Under the pieces are notes generated by a model. That model was not told the origin of the DNA. It worked only from the letters and a program-made list of their open reading frames with translations, and ran no database searches. Source: Pseudooceanicola endophyticus (GTDB lineage: Bacteria; Pseudomonadota; Alphaproteobacteria; Rhodobacterales; Rhodobacteraceae). From it: a stretch of 64,000 nucleotides of DNA. A program made the position numbers and the translations under genes. The stretch lies in NCBI RefSeq assembly GCF_018760365.1, contig NZ_JAHIAB010000005.1, forward strand, positions 124,001 through 188,000. The letters are read 5' to 3'. This document shows positions 46,747-55,429 of the stretch, piece by piece; the stretch's first letter is position 1, and each line of letters starts with the position of its first letter.

Positions 46747-48288
46747 ATGAGCGAACGGATCGTCGTCATCGGATCGGGTATCAACGGGCTAGTGGCCGCG
46801 GCGGATCTGGCCGCCAATGGCAAGCATGTGCTGGTGCTGGAACGCGGGCCGACCCCCGGGGGCGCCGTGCGCACCGAAGCGCTGACCCTGCCGGGCTTCC
46901 GCCATGACGTGGCGGCGATGAACCTTTCGGCCTTCGCGGCCTCGGACTTCCTGAAGCGCCACGGTGCGGTGATGGCGCGCAACGGCCTTGATCTGGTCCG
47001 GGTCGACCGCCCCTTCGCCCAGGCGCTGGAACCGGGCGATCATGTCGGCATTTCGACCAGCCTGGACGAGACTCTGGCCAGTTTCGAAAGCCGCGCCGAC
47101 CGCACCGCCTGGCGCGAGATGCTCTCGGACTACCCGGACCGCGCGGGGCTGCTGCGGCAGCTTTTCACCGCGCCGGTCTCGGCGCCGGCACTGGCAAAAC
47201 TGGGCCTTGCCTCCTGGCGCCGGCTGGGACGGCGCGGCACGCAGGATCTGGCGAAATTCCTGTTCTCTTCGCCGCGCGCCTGGGTCGAGGAGCGTTTCGA
47301 GGATCCCCGCCTGCGCACCACGCTTGCGGCGGCGGGCCTCAACATGGATTTCGCCCCCGACATCTCGGGCGGGGCGGCGCTGCCCTACCTTGAGGGGATG
47401 GGGGGCCAGAAGGACGGCATGGTGATCGGGCGCGGCGGCGCGGACACGGTGACCCGCGCGCTGGTCGCGATGATCGAGGATCACGGCAGCGAAGTGCGCT
47501 GCAACGCCGAGGTCAGCGCGATCCGCCACAGCCATGGCCGCGTCAGCGCCGTGGTGGTCAACGGCGAAGAAATCGAGGCCGGGCACGTGCTGGCAAACCT
47601 GGCGCCGCGGCACCTGGCGCGGCTGACCGGGGGCACCGGCAATCCCCGCTACGACCGGGGCCTTGCGCGCTATGCCCATGCCCCGGGCACGATGATGATC
47701 CACCTTGCGCTGGACGGCGCAGTGCCGTGGCAGGCCGGGGCGCTGAAGCGCTTTGCCTCCGTCACCATCGGGCGCAGCATGGACGACAGCGCGCTGGCCT
47801 ACCAGCAGGCCCGCGCCGGTCTTCTGCCCGAACGCCCGGTGGTGGTGGTCGGCCAGCCCAGCGTCTTCGACCCCACGCGCGCGCCGGAAGGCAAGCAGGT
47901 CCTCTGGGTGCAGGTCCGCATGGTGCCGGCGCTGGTGAAGGGCGATGCCGCGAAGCAGATCACCGGCACCGACTGGTCCGAGATCGCAGACGCCTATGCC
48001 GATCGGGTCCTCGACCTGATCGAGGAACAGGCGCCGGGGCTGCGCGGGCTGATCCTTGGGCAGAAGGTGGTTTCCCCGCTGGATCTGGAGGCCGGCAATC
48101 CCAACCTCGTCGGGGGGGATCAGGCCGGCGGCTCGGCGCATCTGAACCAGAACTTCGCCATGCGCCCGGTGCCCGGCTACGCCAGCGGGCGCACCCCGGT
48201 GAAGGGTCTGCACCTGGTCGGCGCGGCCTGCTGGCCGGGGGCGGGCACCGGCGCCGCATCAGGGTTCCTGACGGCCCAGAGGGTCTGA
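46747..48288 (+). CDS. Phytoene-desaturase-like FAD-dependent oxidoreductase
   Basis: This 513-residue flavoprotein opens with the FAD-binding motif G9-S-G11-I-N-G14, continues as VLVLERGPTPGGAVRTE, and ends with HLVGAACWPGAGTGAASGF, the usual C-terminal FAD segment of the CrtI/PYROXD2-like group. There is no carotenoid gene around it, so a carotenoid role is not implied and the substrate is unknown. ATG at 46747 was chosen. A GTG four codons upstream is an alternative, since neither has a strong ribosome binding site. Confidence 0.8.
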   Translation: MSERIVVIGSGINGLVAAADLAANGKHVLVLERGPTPGGAVRTEALTLPGFRHDVAAMNLSAFAASDFLKRHGAVMARNGLDLVRVDRPFAQALEPGDHVGISTSLDETLASFESRADRTAWREMLSDYPDRAGLLRQLFTAPVSAPALAKLGLASWRRLGRRGTQDLAKFLFSSPRAWVEERFEDPRLRTTLAAAGLNMDFAPDISGGAALPYLEGMGGQKDGMVIGRGGADTVTRALVAMIEDHGSEVRCNAEVSAIRHSHGRVSAVVVNGEEIEAGHVLANLAPRHLARLTGGTGNPRYDRGLARYAHAPGTMMIHLALDGAVPWQAGALKRFASVTIGRSMDDSALAYQQARAGLLPERPVVVVGQPSVFDPTRAPEGKQVLWVQVRMVPALVKGDAAKQITGTDWSEIADAYADRVLDLIEEQAPGLRGLILGQKVVSPLDLEAGNPNLVGGDQAGGSAHLNQNFAMRPVPGYASGRTPVKGLHLVGAACWPGAGTGAASGFLTAQRV

Positions 48289-48291
48289 GCC

Positions 48292-48305
48292 CCGCCCCCG
48301 GGCGG
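48292..48305. terminator. GC palindrome between convergent genes
   Basis: A CCGCC...GGCGG palindrome fills the 18-nt gap between two convergent stop codons. It could act as a bidirectional terminator, but it is short and lacks T-runs. Confidence 0.25.
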
Positions 48306-48306
48306 T

Positions 48307-51300
48307 TCAGAGCCGCCGCGCCGGCAGGGCCGCCTGGATCGCCCGCAACAGGTCGCCCGGCGTGCAGGGTTTCTGCAGCACCACCGCCTGGCTGTCCTGG
48401 CCGGGCCGGTGCGCGGGCCCGGTGTAGCCCGACATCAGCACCACCGGCAGGCCCGGGCGCAGCCCCCGGGCCGCCTTCGACAGGGCGAACCCGTCCAGCC
48501 GCCCAGGCATCACCACGTCGCTCAGCAGCAGGTCGACCGGGGTGCCCGCCTCCAGCAGCGCCAGCGCGGCATCGCCGGAGGGCGCGGTGACCACATGGTA
48601 GCCGCCCCGGACCAGCGTGTCCCGGGTCAGGCCCAGCAGATCGGCCTCGTCCTCGGCCAGCAGGATGCGCTGGCGGTTGCCGGGCTTCGGGGGCTCGGGC
48701 GCGGAGTCCTCCTCGGCCTCGGCCCCATCCTCCGCGACCGGCAGATACAGCCGGACCGTGGTGCCGTGCCCGGGCACCGAATAGATGCTCATGCGGCCAG
48801 CGGCCTGCTCGGCAAAGCCGTAGACCATCGACAGCCCCAGACCGGAACCGCGCCGTTCCCCCTTGGTGGTGAAGAAGGGATCGGTGGCCCGCGCGCGCAC
48901 CTCGGCGCTCATGCCCGGGCCATCGTCGGAGACCGAGAATTCGATCCGGCTGTGCGCGCCCCCCGGGGGCTGGCCGGACTGACCGGCCTCAAGCAGATCG
49001 CGCACCTGCCGCACCGAGACCCGGATGCAGCCGCCCTGCCCGGTGCCCAGGATCGCGTCGCGGCTGTTCAGCACCAGGTTCAGCAGCGCGTTCTCCAGCT
49101 GGGACAGATCGCAGAAGACCACCAGATCGCCCGCAGGTTCGATCACCTCGAGCGTGATCGTCTCCTCGATCAGCGGCGTGGCGAGGGCCCGGAACTCCTC
49201 CAGCACGACGGCGACGGAATGCGCCTTCTCCTCTCCGGCGCGGCGCTTGGCGAAGGTCAGCAGCCGCGCGGTCAGCGCCGCCCCGCGCCGGACCGAGGCG
49301 GCGGCGGTGCGCAGGTAGCGCGCGCCGGTCTCGTCCGTGTGGTCCATGGCCAGCTGCGCGGCATAGTCGATGGTGGCCAGGATATTGTTGAAATCATGCG
49401 CCACGCCGCCGGTCAGCTGGCCCAGGGCATCCAGCCGGCTGGAGCGTTCGGCCCGCTGGCGGGTCTGCTCCTGCTCGGTGACGTCATCCATCACCAGCAC
49501 GGTCGAGATCTCCTGCGGGCCGGCCCCCGCCACAACCGAGCTGGAGACGTTGACGAAGCGCATCGGATCGTCCGGCGCGCAGCGCAGCAGCGCCGGCTCT
49601 CCGCGCAGCACCTCGCCGCCAAGCGCGCGGTGCACGGGATCCTCCTGCGGCGGCAGCGGCTCCATGGTGGAGCGGTCGAGAAAGCGGACCTCGGGCGGCC
49701 AGGCGAAGGAGGGGGCCGGATCACGCCCCAGCAGCGTCAGCGCCCCGGGATTGGCCAGGATCACCTGGCCGTCGCCGCGCAGTCCGAAGATCGCGCTGCG
49801 TGCGGCATCCAGGACCGCGCCCAGCCGGTCGGCCACCACCCGGCGCGACTGCGCCAGCCGTTCCGCCCGGCGCCGCGCCCGCAGCGCCTGCAAGAAGAAG
49901 GCCAGCAGCACCAGACCCGCAAGCCCCGCACCCAGGATCTGCGCCAGCCGCAGCCGCGCCTCGGTCCAGAACACCGGCGGGGACAGCCAGCGCGTCCGCA
50001 GCGCCTGGTAGTCCTCAGAGCTCAGGTAGCCCGGGATCACCGCATCCAGACGCTCCCGGATGTCACCCAGGCCACGACGCAGGCCGATGGCCCGTTCGAA
50101 GGTGAAGAACGGCTGGGGCACCTCGGCGACCAGGCCCTGCCGGCCCTGTGCCTCCAGCAGCGCGCGCATCGTCACCGTGGGATAGAGCATGGCATCGACC
50201 TGCCCCTCCAGCAGGCCCGCCAGCATCGCCTCGGCGCTGTCGTAGACCCGCAGCTCCAGGTCACCGCGCGCCTCGGCCTCGGTGCGGGCAGCGTTGCGGG
50301 CCACGACGCCCACCGGGTGCCCGCGCAGATCGGCCAGACCGGCAATGCCCGCGGCCTCTCCGGCCCGGGTGAAGATGGCATAGGGAGAGCGCTGGATCGG
50401 AATGGTGAAATCCATCTTCTCGCGCCGGTCCACCGTCACGCTGAGCGGCGGCAGCACGTCGTAGGAGCCGAAGTTGGGCCCCTCGGCCCAGGCATCCGAG
50501 GTGATCTGGCGGAAATGCAGTTTCAGCCCGGCCCGCGCCGCCAGGTCGCGCAGCGCCTCGACGCCGTAGCCGGAAAAGCTGCCGTCCTCGCCGATCACCT
50601 GGTAGGGCGGGAAATCCGTCACCCCGACCTCAAGCACCGGCGGCACCGGCGCCGGGCGCACCATGTTCCAGGTCACCAGCAGCTTCTGCAGCGTCCCGTC
50701 GGCCTGCATCGCCGCGATCGCGGCATTGATCCGGGGCAACAGCGCCGCCCGGCCCGGCGCCAGTGCCACGTAATGCGAGACCAGCTGCAAGGGCTCCCCG
50801 GCGATGCGCACGTCCTGCTCCAGCCCGGCGCGGCTGAGCGTGTCGAGCGCCGCCTTGTGCAACGCCACCACACCATCGACCTGCCCCATCAGCAATGCGC
50901 CGAAGGCCTCTGCGGGGGTCATGAAGGAGGCGACGCGGTTATGGCCCCCCAGCATCGCCAGACCACTGCCCGCAGTGCCCTGGATCATGCCGATGCGGCG
51001 GTCCTGCATCGTGTCCGGCAGCTCTGACAGGGGGGCGTCGCGGCGCAGGAACAGATAGACGGCGGTTTCGGCCAGCGGATCGGAATAAAGCACCTCCGGC
51101 CCAAGCGCCGGCAGCCGGACGACACCGGCCATCATGTCGACCTGCCCCCGGGCCAGCGCCTGGTAGCTGGCCTGCAGGCTGGGGTAGTCGCGCCAGACCA
51201 GATCGATCCCGGCACGGTCGGCGACGGCGCGGGCCAGCTCGGCGAAGAAGCCGCTGACCGATCCGTCGGGGCGGACATCGTAGAGACCGGGGAAGGGCGT

Positions 51301-51432
51301 CCAGGGCAGTGTCAGCTGCGGTCGGTCCTGGGCCCGCAACGGTCCCGAAAGCAGCGCCGTCAGCGTCACAAGCAGCATCGCCAGCCGCCACATCGCCCCT
51401 GCGCCCGCCGCGCGGACCCGTCCTTCTGCCAT
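48307..51432 (-). CDS. Hybrid histidine kinase with two periplasmic solute-binding domains
   Basis: This 1041-residue sensor has a signal/anchor segment (about 13-35), two tandem SBP-bac-3 (venus-flytrap) domains (about 37-260 and 265-490), a membrane helix near 505-525 and a PAS-like domain. It then has HisKA with H679 in GGVAHDFNNIL, an HATPase domain (DGPGMS, GSGLGLSMVYG) and a C-terminal receiver with D972 in LLLSDVVMPG. The architecture resembles BvgS/EvgS on the sensing side. No separate response regulator lies next to it. The start at 51432 is supported by GGAGGG five bases upstream. Confidence 0.88.
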   Translation of the reverse strand: MAEGRVRAAGAGAMWRLAMLLVTLTALLSGPLRAQDRPQLTLPWTPFPGLYDVRPDGSVSGFFAELARAVADRAGIDLVWRDYPSLQASYQALARGQVDMMAGVVRLPALGPEVLYSDPLAETAVYLFLRRDAPLSELPDTMQDRRIGMIQGTAGSGLAMLGGHNRVASFMTPAEAFGALLMGQVDGVVALHKAALDTLSRAGLEQDVRIAGEPLQLVSHYVALAPGRAALLPRINAAIAAMQADGTLQKLLVTWNMVRPAPVPPVLEVGVTDFPPYQVIGEDGSFSGYGVEALRDLAARAGLKLHFRQITSDAWAEGPNFGSYDVLPPLSVTVDRREKMDFTIPIQRSPYAIFTRAGEAAGIAGLADLRGHPVGVVARNAARTEAEARGDLELRVYDSAEAMLAGLLEGQVDAMLYPTVTMRALLEAQGRQGLVAEVPQPFFTFERAIGLRRGLGDIRERLDAVIPGYLSSEDYQALRTRWLSPPVFWTEARLRLAQILGAGLAGLVLLAFFLQALRARRRAERLAQSRRVVADRLGAVLDAARSAIFGLRGDGQVILANPGALTLLGRDPAPSFAWPPEVRFLDRSTMEPLPPQEDPVHRALGGEVLRGEPALLRCAPDDPMRFVNVSSSVVAGAGPQEISTVLVMDDVTEQEQTRQRAERSSRLDALGQLTGGVAHDFNNILATIDYAAQLAMDHTDETGARYLRTAAASVRRGAALTARLLTFAKRRAGEEKAHSVAVVLEEFRALATPLIEETITLEVIEPAGDLVVFCDLSQLENALLNLVLNSRDAILGTGQGGCIRVSVRQVRDLLEAGQSGQPPGGAHSRIEFSVSDDGPGMSAEVRARATDPFFTTKGERRGSGLGLSMVYGFAEQAAGRMSIYSVPGHGTTVRLYLPVAEDGAEAEEDSAPEPPKPGNRQRILLAEDEADLLGLTRDTLVRGGYHVVTAPSGDAALALLEAGTPVDLLLSDVVMPGRLDGFALSKAARGLRPGLPVVLMSGYTGPAHRPGQDSQAVVLQKPCTPGDLLRAIQAALPARRL

Positions 51433-51669
51433 CGCTGCCCTCCGCCGGCGCACGGCGCCGCGGCGCCCCTGTTCGCGCAGCCTTAGCACGGTTTTGGGCG
51501 CCGAAGGTTAATTGTCTCTGGGAAGGCGTTGTTCTCGGACAAGCCGTGCAATTGTCCACGCATTCTGGGGACAGGGCGGTGGATAACTCCTCGCAGCGCC
51601 AACGTAGCAAGGCCCGGACCTGACATGCCTGCAAAACAGGCTGCCCCTAGGGCTGTGCACGTTCCGTTC
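51433..51669. other. Intergenic region upstream of the hybrid kinase
   Basis: These 237 nt separate the 5' end of the kinase gene from the 3' end of the aldo/keto reductase. The stretch holds one DnaA-box-like octamer (minus-strand TTATCCAC, 51579-51586) and a small hairpin GCCTG/CAGGC at 51627-51641. No gene is supported. Confidence 0.4.
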
Positions 51670-52500
51670 CTAAGGTGTTTCAAAGGTTAATGGATTTGGC
51701 CCGGTTCTGCGACCCTCGTCAAGCTCTGCAATGCCGGCCATTTCCCCGGCGGTCAGGGAAAAGTCGAAGAGGTCAAAGTTCATCTCAAGGCGCTCGGGAC
51801 GGGTGGTCCGGGTCAGCACCGAGACGCCCAGTTGCAGGTGCCAGCGCAGGATCACCTGGGCGGGCGTCTTGCCGGTGCGCGCGGCGGCATCGCGGATCAC
51901 CGGGGCGTCGAAATACGCCCCCTGCCCCAGCGGCGATCAGCTTTGGGTGACGATGCCGCGCCGGGCGTTCTCGGCGCGCAGGAAGCTTTGCTGAAGGCCG
52001 GGATGGATCTCTACCTGATTGAGGGCCGGCACCACGCCGGTCTCGGCGGTGATGCGGTCAAGGTGCGCGGGTTCGAAGTTCGACACCCCGATGGAGCGCA
52101 CCAGCCCCTCGGTCTGCGGCGCCACGAGGGTCTTCCAGGTCTCCGCGTAAAGATCCTGGCCCGGGCAGGGCCAGTGGATCAGCACCAGATCAAGATAGTC
52201 GAGGCCGATGCGCCGCAGGCTGCCTTCAAGCGCGGCGCGGGCGGCGTCGAACCCCTGGTCGGTGTTCCAGATCTTGGTGGTGACGAAAAGCTCTTCACGG
52301 GGCACGGGGGCGGCGCGCAGGCCCGCGCCCATCGCCTCTTCGTTGCCGTAGATGAAGGCGCCGTCGATCAGCCGGCAGCCCTGGCCCACGGCCTGCGGGA
52401 TCAGCGTCGGCAGGAGGTCGCCGGGCACCTGCCAGACCCCAAGGCCAAGCTGCGGCAGGGCGTACCCGTCATTGAGGGGAAGAGAGGGAATCTGAGGCAT
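51670..52500 (-). pseudogene. Aldo/keto reductase interrupted by an in-frame TGA
   Basis: Read through, the frame gives 276 residues, the normal length for this family, with catalytic tetrad D46, Y51, K76 and H109 and the segments IGVSNFEP and TPAQVILRWHLQLG. Codon 188 is TGA (bases 51937-51939, complement strand), exactly where the family normally has the tryptophan of a SWSPLG motif. TGG to TGA by one base change is the simplest reading. No frameshift is needed, because both halves share one frame. Without read-through the product lacks the C-terminal third, including the cofactor-binding part. A sequencing error or very recent inactivation is possible. The likely reaction is NADPH-dependent carbonyl reduction. 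Confidence 0.8.
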
Positions 52501-52569
52501 CGGCTCCGGGTCCTTCTGGTTGTCCGTGACGGACAAGATAGGCGAAGGACCCGGTGCGTCGATGGCGGC

Positions 52570-53544
52570 TCAGCCGGCAGCAGAAGCGAGCAGCGCCGCG
52601 ACATGGGCCGGCCCGGTGGGCCGGATCCCGGTGGGGTTCAGCGACTTGATGGAATAGTAGCCGCGGGTGATGTGATCCATGTTCACCGTCTTGATGATCC
52701 CCGGCAGGTGCAGGATGCGCGCCATGTAGGCCGAGAGCCGGGGATAATCCGCGATCTGGCGCCGGTTGGTCTTGAAGATGCCGTGGTAGGCGGCATCGAA
52801 GCGGATCAGCGTGACGAAGGTGCGGATGTCGGTCTCGGTCAGGCGTTCACCGAACAGGTAGGGGCCCTGGTTGCCAAGGCGCTCTTCCAGCTCCCCGAGC
52901 ATGGTGAAGACACCCTCGACCGCCTCGTCATAGGCCTCCTGGGTGGAGGCGAAGCCGGCCTTGTAGACCCCGTTGTTCAGCAGGTCGTAGATCCGCGGAT
53001 TCAGCACGTCGATCTCCTCGGCCAGATCCTGCGGGTAAAGCCGCAGATCGGAGGGCACGAGGTGTTCGAAGGCGGTGTCGAACATGCGCACGATGTCGGC
53101 GCTTTCGTTGTTGACCATGACGCCCAGCTTCTCGTCCCACAGCACCGGCACGGTGGCGCGGCCGGTGTAATGCGGATCGGCGCGGGTATAAAGCTCATGC
53201 AGGTGGCCGGCGGCGAACAGCGGGTCTTCCTCGGCGCCCGGATAGCCGCCGAAGGCCCAGCCCTGATTGCCCAGCGTCGGGTTGACCACGGTGACCGGGA
53301 TCATCTCCTGCAGGCCCTTCAGCTCGCGCGCCATCAGCGTGCGCGAGGCCCAGGGGCAGATATAGGCGACATAGAGGCGGTAGCGCCCCGGTTCGGCCTT
53401 GAAGCCGCCGGTCCCGGTGGGGCCGGCGCTGCCGTCGGGCGTGATCCAGTTGCGGAAGCCCGAGACCTGCCGCACGAAGCGCCCCTTCTCGTCCTTCTTC
53501 TGCACCGGCTGCCAGTCGGCCGTCCATTTTCCGTCTACAAGCAT
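52570..53544 (-). CDS. Glutathionyl-hydroquinone reductase-type glutathione S-transferase
   Basis: This 324-residue cytosolic enzyme matches the YqjG/ECM4 (Xi-class GST) family: catalytic C63 in YICPWASR, the NNESADIVRMF glutathione-site segment, and the C-terminal GPYLFGERLTETDIR and DHITRGYYSIKSLNPTGI motifs. Known members reduce glutathionyl-hydroquinones, releasing hydroquinone and oxidised glutathione. The gene lies between the aldo/keto reductase and a ring-cleavage-type dioxygenase on the same strand, with a gap of only 10 nt to the latter, so co-transcription is likely. A quinone or aromatic detoxification theme is inferred. Confidence 0.9.
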   Translation of the reverse strand: MLVDGKWTADWQPVQKKDEKGRFVRQVSGFRNWITPDGSAGPTGTGGFKAEPGRYRLYVAYICPWASRTLMARELKGLQEMIPVTVVNPTLGNQGWAFGGYPGAEEDPLFAAGHLHELYTRADPHYTGRATVPVLWDEKLGVMVNNESADIVRMFDTAFEHLVPSDLRLYPQDLAEEIDVLNPRIYDLLNNGVYKAGFASTQEAYDEAVEGVFTMLGELEERLGNQGPYLFGERLTETDIRTFVTLIRFDAAYHGIFKTNRRQIADYPRLSAYMARILHLPGIIKTVNMDHITRGYYSIKSLNPTGIRPTGPAHVAALLASAAG

Positions 53545-53554
53545 GGTCTTTTCC

Positions 53555-54376
53555 TCAGGCGTGGAACACGAAGGAGCGCATGGAGACCGAGCCGAGGTCG
53601 ATCGCGTCCGTCATGAAGGTCAGGTCGTCGCGGGCATCCGCCGCGCCGGCGATGGTCAGCGCCGGCAGGTAGTGGTCCGGGCTGGGATGGGCGATCCGCA
53701 GCAGGTTGCCCAGTTTCTTCGGGTTGGCGAGCGTGGCAAAGTCGCGATCTTCCAGGCGGTCGGCAAAGAGCGCGTCGAACTCGATGGCGAAATCCTGCGG
53801 CTTGCCGTTGAAGCTGAGCGCCGAGAGGTTGTGCACCACGTTGCCCGACCCCAGGATCAGCACGCCGCGATCACGCAGCACCGACAGCGCCTGACCGACT
53901 TCCAGCTGGTGATCCAGCCCCCGGCCCATGTCGACGGAGACCTGGAAGACCGGCACGTCGGCCTCGGGATAGAGGAACTTCAGCACCGTCCAGGCGCCGT
54001 GGTCGAGGCCCCAGCTGTGGTCCTCCTCGGCGTGGTGGCTGGCCAGCAGGCTGACCACCTCGCGCGCCAGTTTCGGATCGCCCTTGGCAGGATACTGCTG
54101 GGCGTAAAGCGCATTGGGGAAGCCGTAGAAATCGTGGATCGTCTTCGGCATGGCCGAGACATCGACCAGCGTCGTGCCCCGCGTCATCCAGTGGGCCGAA
54201 ACCACCAGGATGGCATTCGGGCGCGGCAGGCTCTGGCCCAGCTTGGTCCAGGCGCGGCTGTAGGCGCTGTCCTCGATGGCGTTCATCGGGCTGCCGTGGC
54301 CCAGGAAAACCAGGGGCATGCGGTCGGAGGCCGGGAAACGTTCGGCCAGTTTCTTCAGGGCAGAAGCGGTGCTCAT
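53555..54376 (-). CDS. DODA-type extradiol dioxygenase (YgiD-like)
   Basis: This 273-residue protein belongs to the LigB/DODA group: FLGHGSPMNAI with H27, VVSAHW with H62, LDHGAW, GNVVHNL with H182, and HPSPDHYLP with H235, which together provide the metal-site and catalytic histidines. Relatives in plants and bacteria cleave DOPA or other catechols; bacterial YgiD forms may have other catecholic substrates. It is divergent from a LysR gene across 133 bp and probably heads the operon with the GST and the broken reductase. Confidence 0.88.
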   Translation of the reverse strand: MSTASALKKLAERFPASDRMPLVFLGHGSPMNAIEDSAYSRAWTKLGQSLPRPNAILVVSAHWMTRGTTLVDVSAMPKTIHDFYGFPNALYAQQYPAKGDPKLAREVVSLLASHHAEEDHSWGLDHGAWTVLKFLYPEADVPVFQVSVDMGRGLDHQLEVGQALSVLRDRGVLILGSGNVVHNLSALSFNGKPQDFAIEFDALFADRLEDRDFATLANPKKLGNLLRIAHPSPDHYLPALTIAGAADARDDLTFMTDAIDLGSVSMRSFVFHA

Positions 54377-54428
54377 GTCATCTCTCCGGTGCGGGCGCGG
54401 CCTTGGCCGCGGCTTGTCTGTGTTGCAG

Positions 54429-54471
54429 CCAACTTAGGGAAACCGGGGCTTCCACAAAATGGCGAAGTTGG
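54429..54471. promoter_or_regulatory. Dyad in the dioxygenase-LysR divergent region
   Basis: CCAACTT (54429-54435) and AAGTTGG (54465-54471) form a 7-bp inverted repeat spaced by 29 bases, midway between the divergent starts. This is a candidate binding region for the LysR regulator and overlaps the expected promoter of the dioxygenase operon. Confidence 0.35.
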
Positions 54472-54509
54472 TTTATGACTATCCTCAATTCATTCCGAAT
54501 GGGGCTGCC

Positions 54510-55406
54510 ATGGATCTGGTCGACCAACTGAGGGCCTTCGTGGCCACCGCGCAGGCGGGTTCCTTCACCGCGGCCGGCGAACAGCTGGGCCTGTCGAACC
54601 GGTTGACCTCGAAATACGTAGCCGAGCTGGAGACGCGGCTGGGCGTGCGGCTGTTCCAGCGCACCACGCGGCGGGTCGGGCTGACGCCTTCGGGCGCGGA
54701 TCTGCTGGCCCGGGCGCCGGCGCTGCTGGATGATCTGGATGCGCTTCTGGGCGAGGTCTCGGAAGGGTCGCGGGGGTTCTCGGGGGTGATCCGGGTCTCG
54801 GCCCCCGTCACCTTCGGAGAGGTCTACGTGACCGGGATGCTGGAACGTTTCGCCCGCGCCAATCCCAACCTCAGCTTCGACCTGCGGCTGGATGACCGTT
54901 ACGTCGATCTGGCAAGCGACGGCATCGACCTGGCGTTCCGGCTGGGGCGGAGCGAGATGCTGTCGCTCAAGATGAAGCGCATGGGGGCCTGGCGCGCGGT
55001 GCTGGTCGCCAGCCCCGACTACATCGCCGCCAACGGCGCCCCGCAGACCCCGGAGGATCTGGAAGGCCATGCCTGCATCCTGGATACCAACCGCGCGCAG
55101 CCCCGCCGCTGGGTGTTCGAACGCGACGGACAACAGATCGTGCGGCAGGTGCAGGGGCGCTTCCATGTGAATTCGGCCCGCGCGGCGGTCGAGCTGGCGC
55201 GCCGGGGCATGGGCCTGGCCTACGTGCCCCGCTTTGCGCTGCACGCGGCGCTGGCCGAGGGGGCGGTCACCGCCCTGATGGGCGATCACGAAGGCGAAAG
55301 CGGGCCGGTGTCCGCCGTCTATCTGGAAGGGCGCGCCCTGCCGCGCAAGATCCGCGCCCTGATCGACTTTGCCGCCGAGGATATCACCCGCGCCGACATC
55401 CTCTAG
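54510..55406 (+). CDS. LysR family regulator (divergent from dioxygenase operon)
   Basis: This 298-residue regulator has an N-terminal winged helix (LRAFVATAQAGSFTAAGEQLGLSNRLTSKYVAELE) and a substrate-binding effector domain (IRVSAPVTFGEVYV, LARRGMGLAYVP). The start at ATG 54510 gives the family's usual N-terminus; an upstream start would add 17 residues without family match. The divergent arrangement with the dioxygenase gene is the classic LysR setting for control of that operon. Confidence 0.9.
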   Translation: MDLVDQLRAFVATAQAGSFTAAGEQLGLSNRLTSKYVAELETRLGVRLFQRTTRRVGLTPSGADLLARAPALLDDLDALLGEVSEGSRGFSGVIRVSAPVTFGEVYVTGMLERFARANPNLSFDLRLDDRYVDLASDGIDLAFRLGRSEMLSLKMKRMGAWRAVLVASPDYIAANGAPQTPEDLEGHACILDTNRAQPRRWVFERDGQQIVRQVQGRFHVNSARAAVELARRGMGLAYVPRFALHAALAEGAVTALMGDHEGESGPVSAVYLEGRALPRKIRALIDFAAEDITRADIL

Positions 55407-55429
55407 CCCGGCGCGCCCGGGCCGCGCGA

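Noticed and set aside
46747-48288. Carotenoid desaturase (crtI) assignment for the flavoprotein
   Set aside because: Only the general FAD fold matches; no other carotenoid gene is nearby.
51579-51586. DnaA-box-like octamer suggesting an origin
   Set aside because: It is a single copy without an AT-rich unwinding region, and no replication gene is nearby.
51627-51641. Small GCCTG/CAGGC hairpin resembling a tRNA anticodon arm
   Set aside because: The loop is five bases and no acceptor, D or T arm can be assembled around it.
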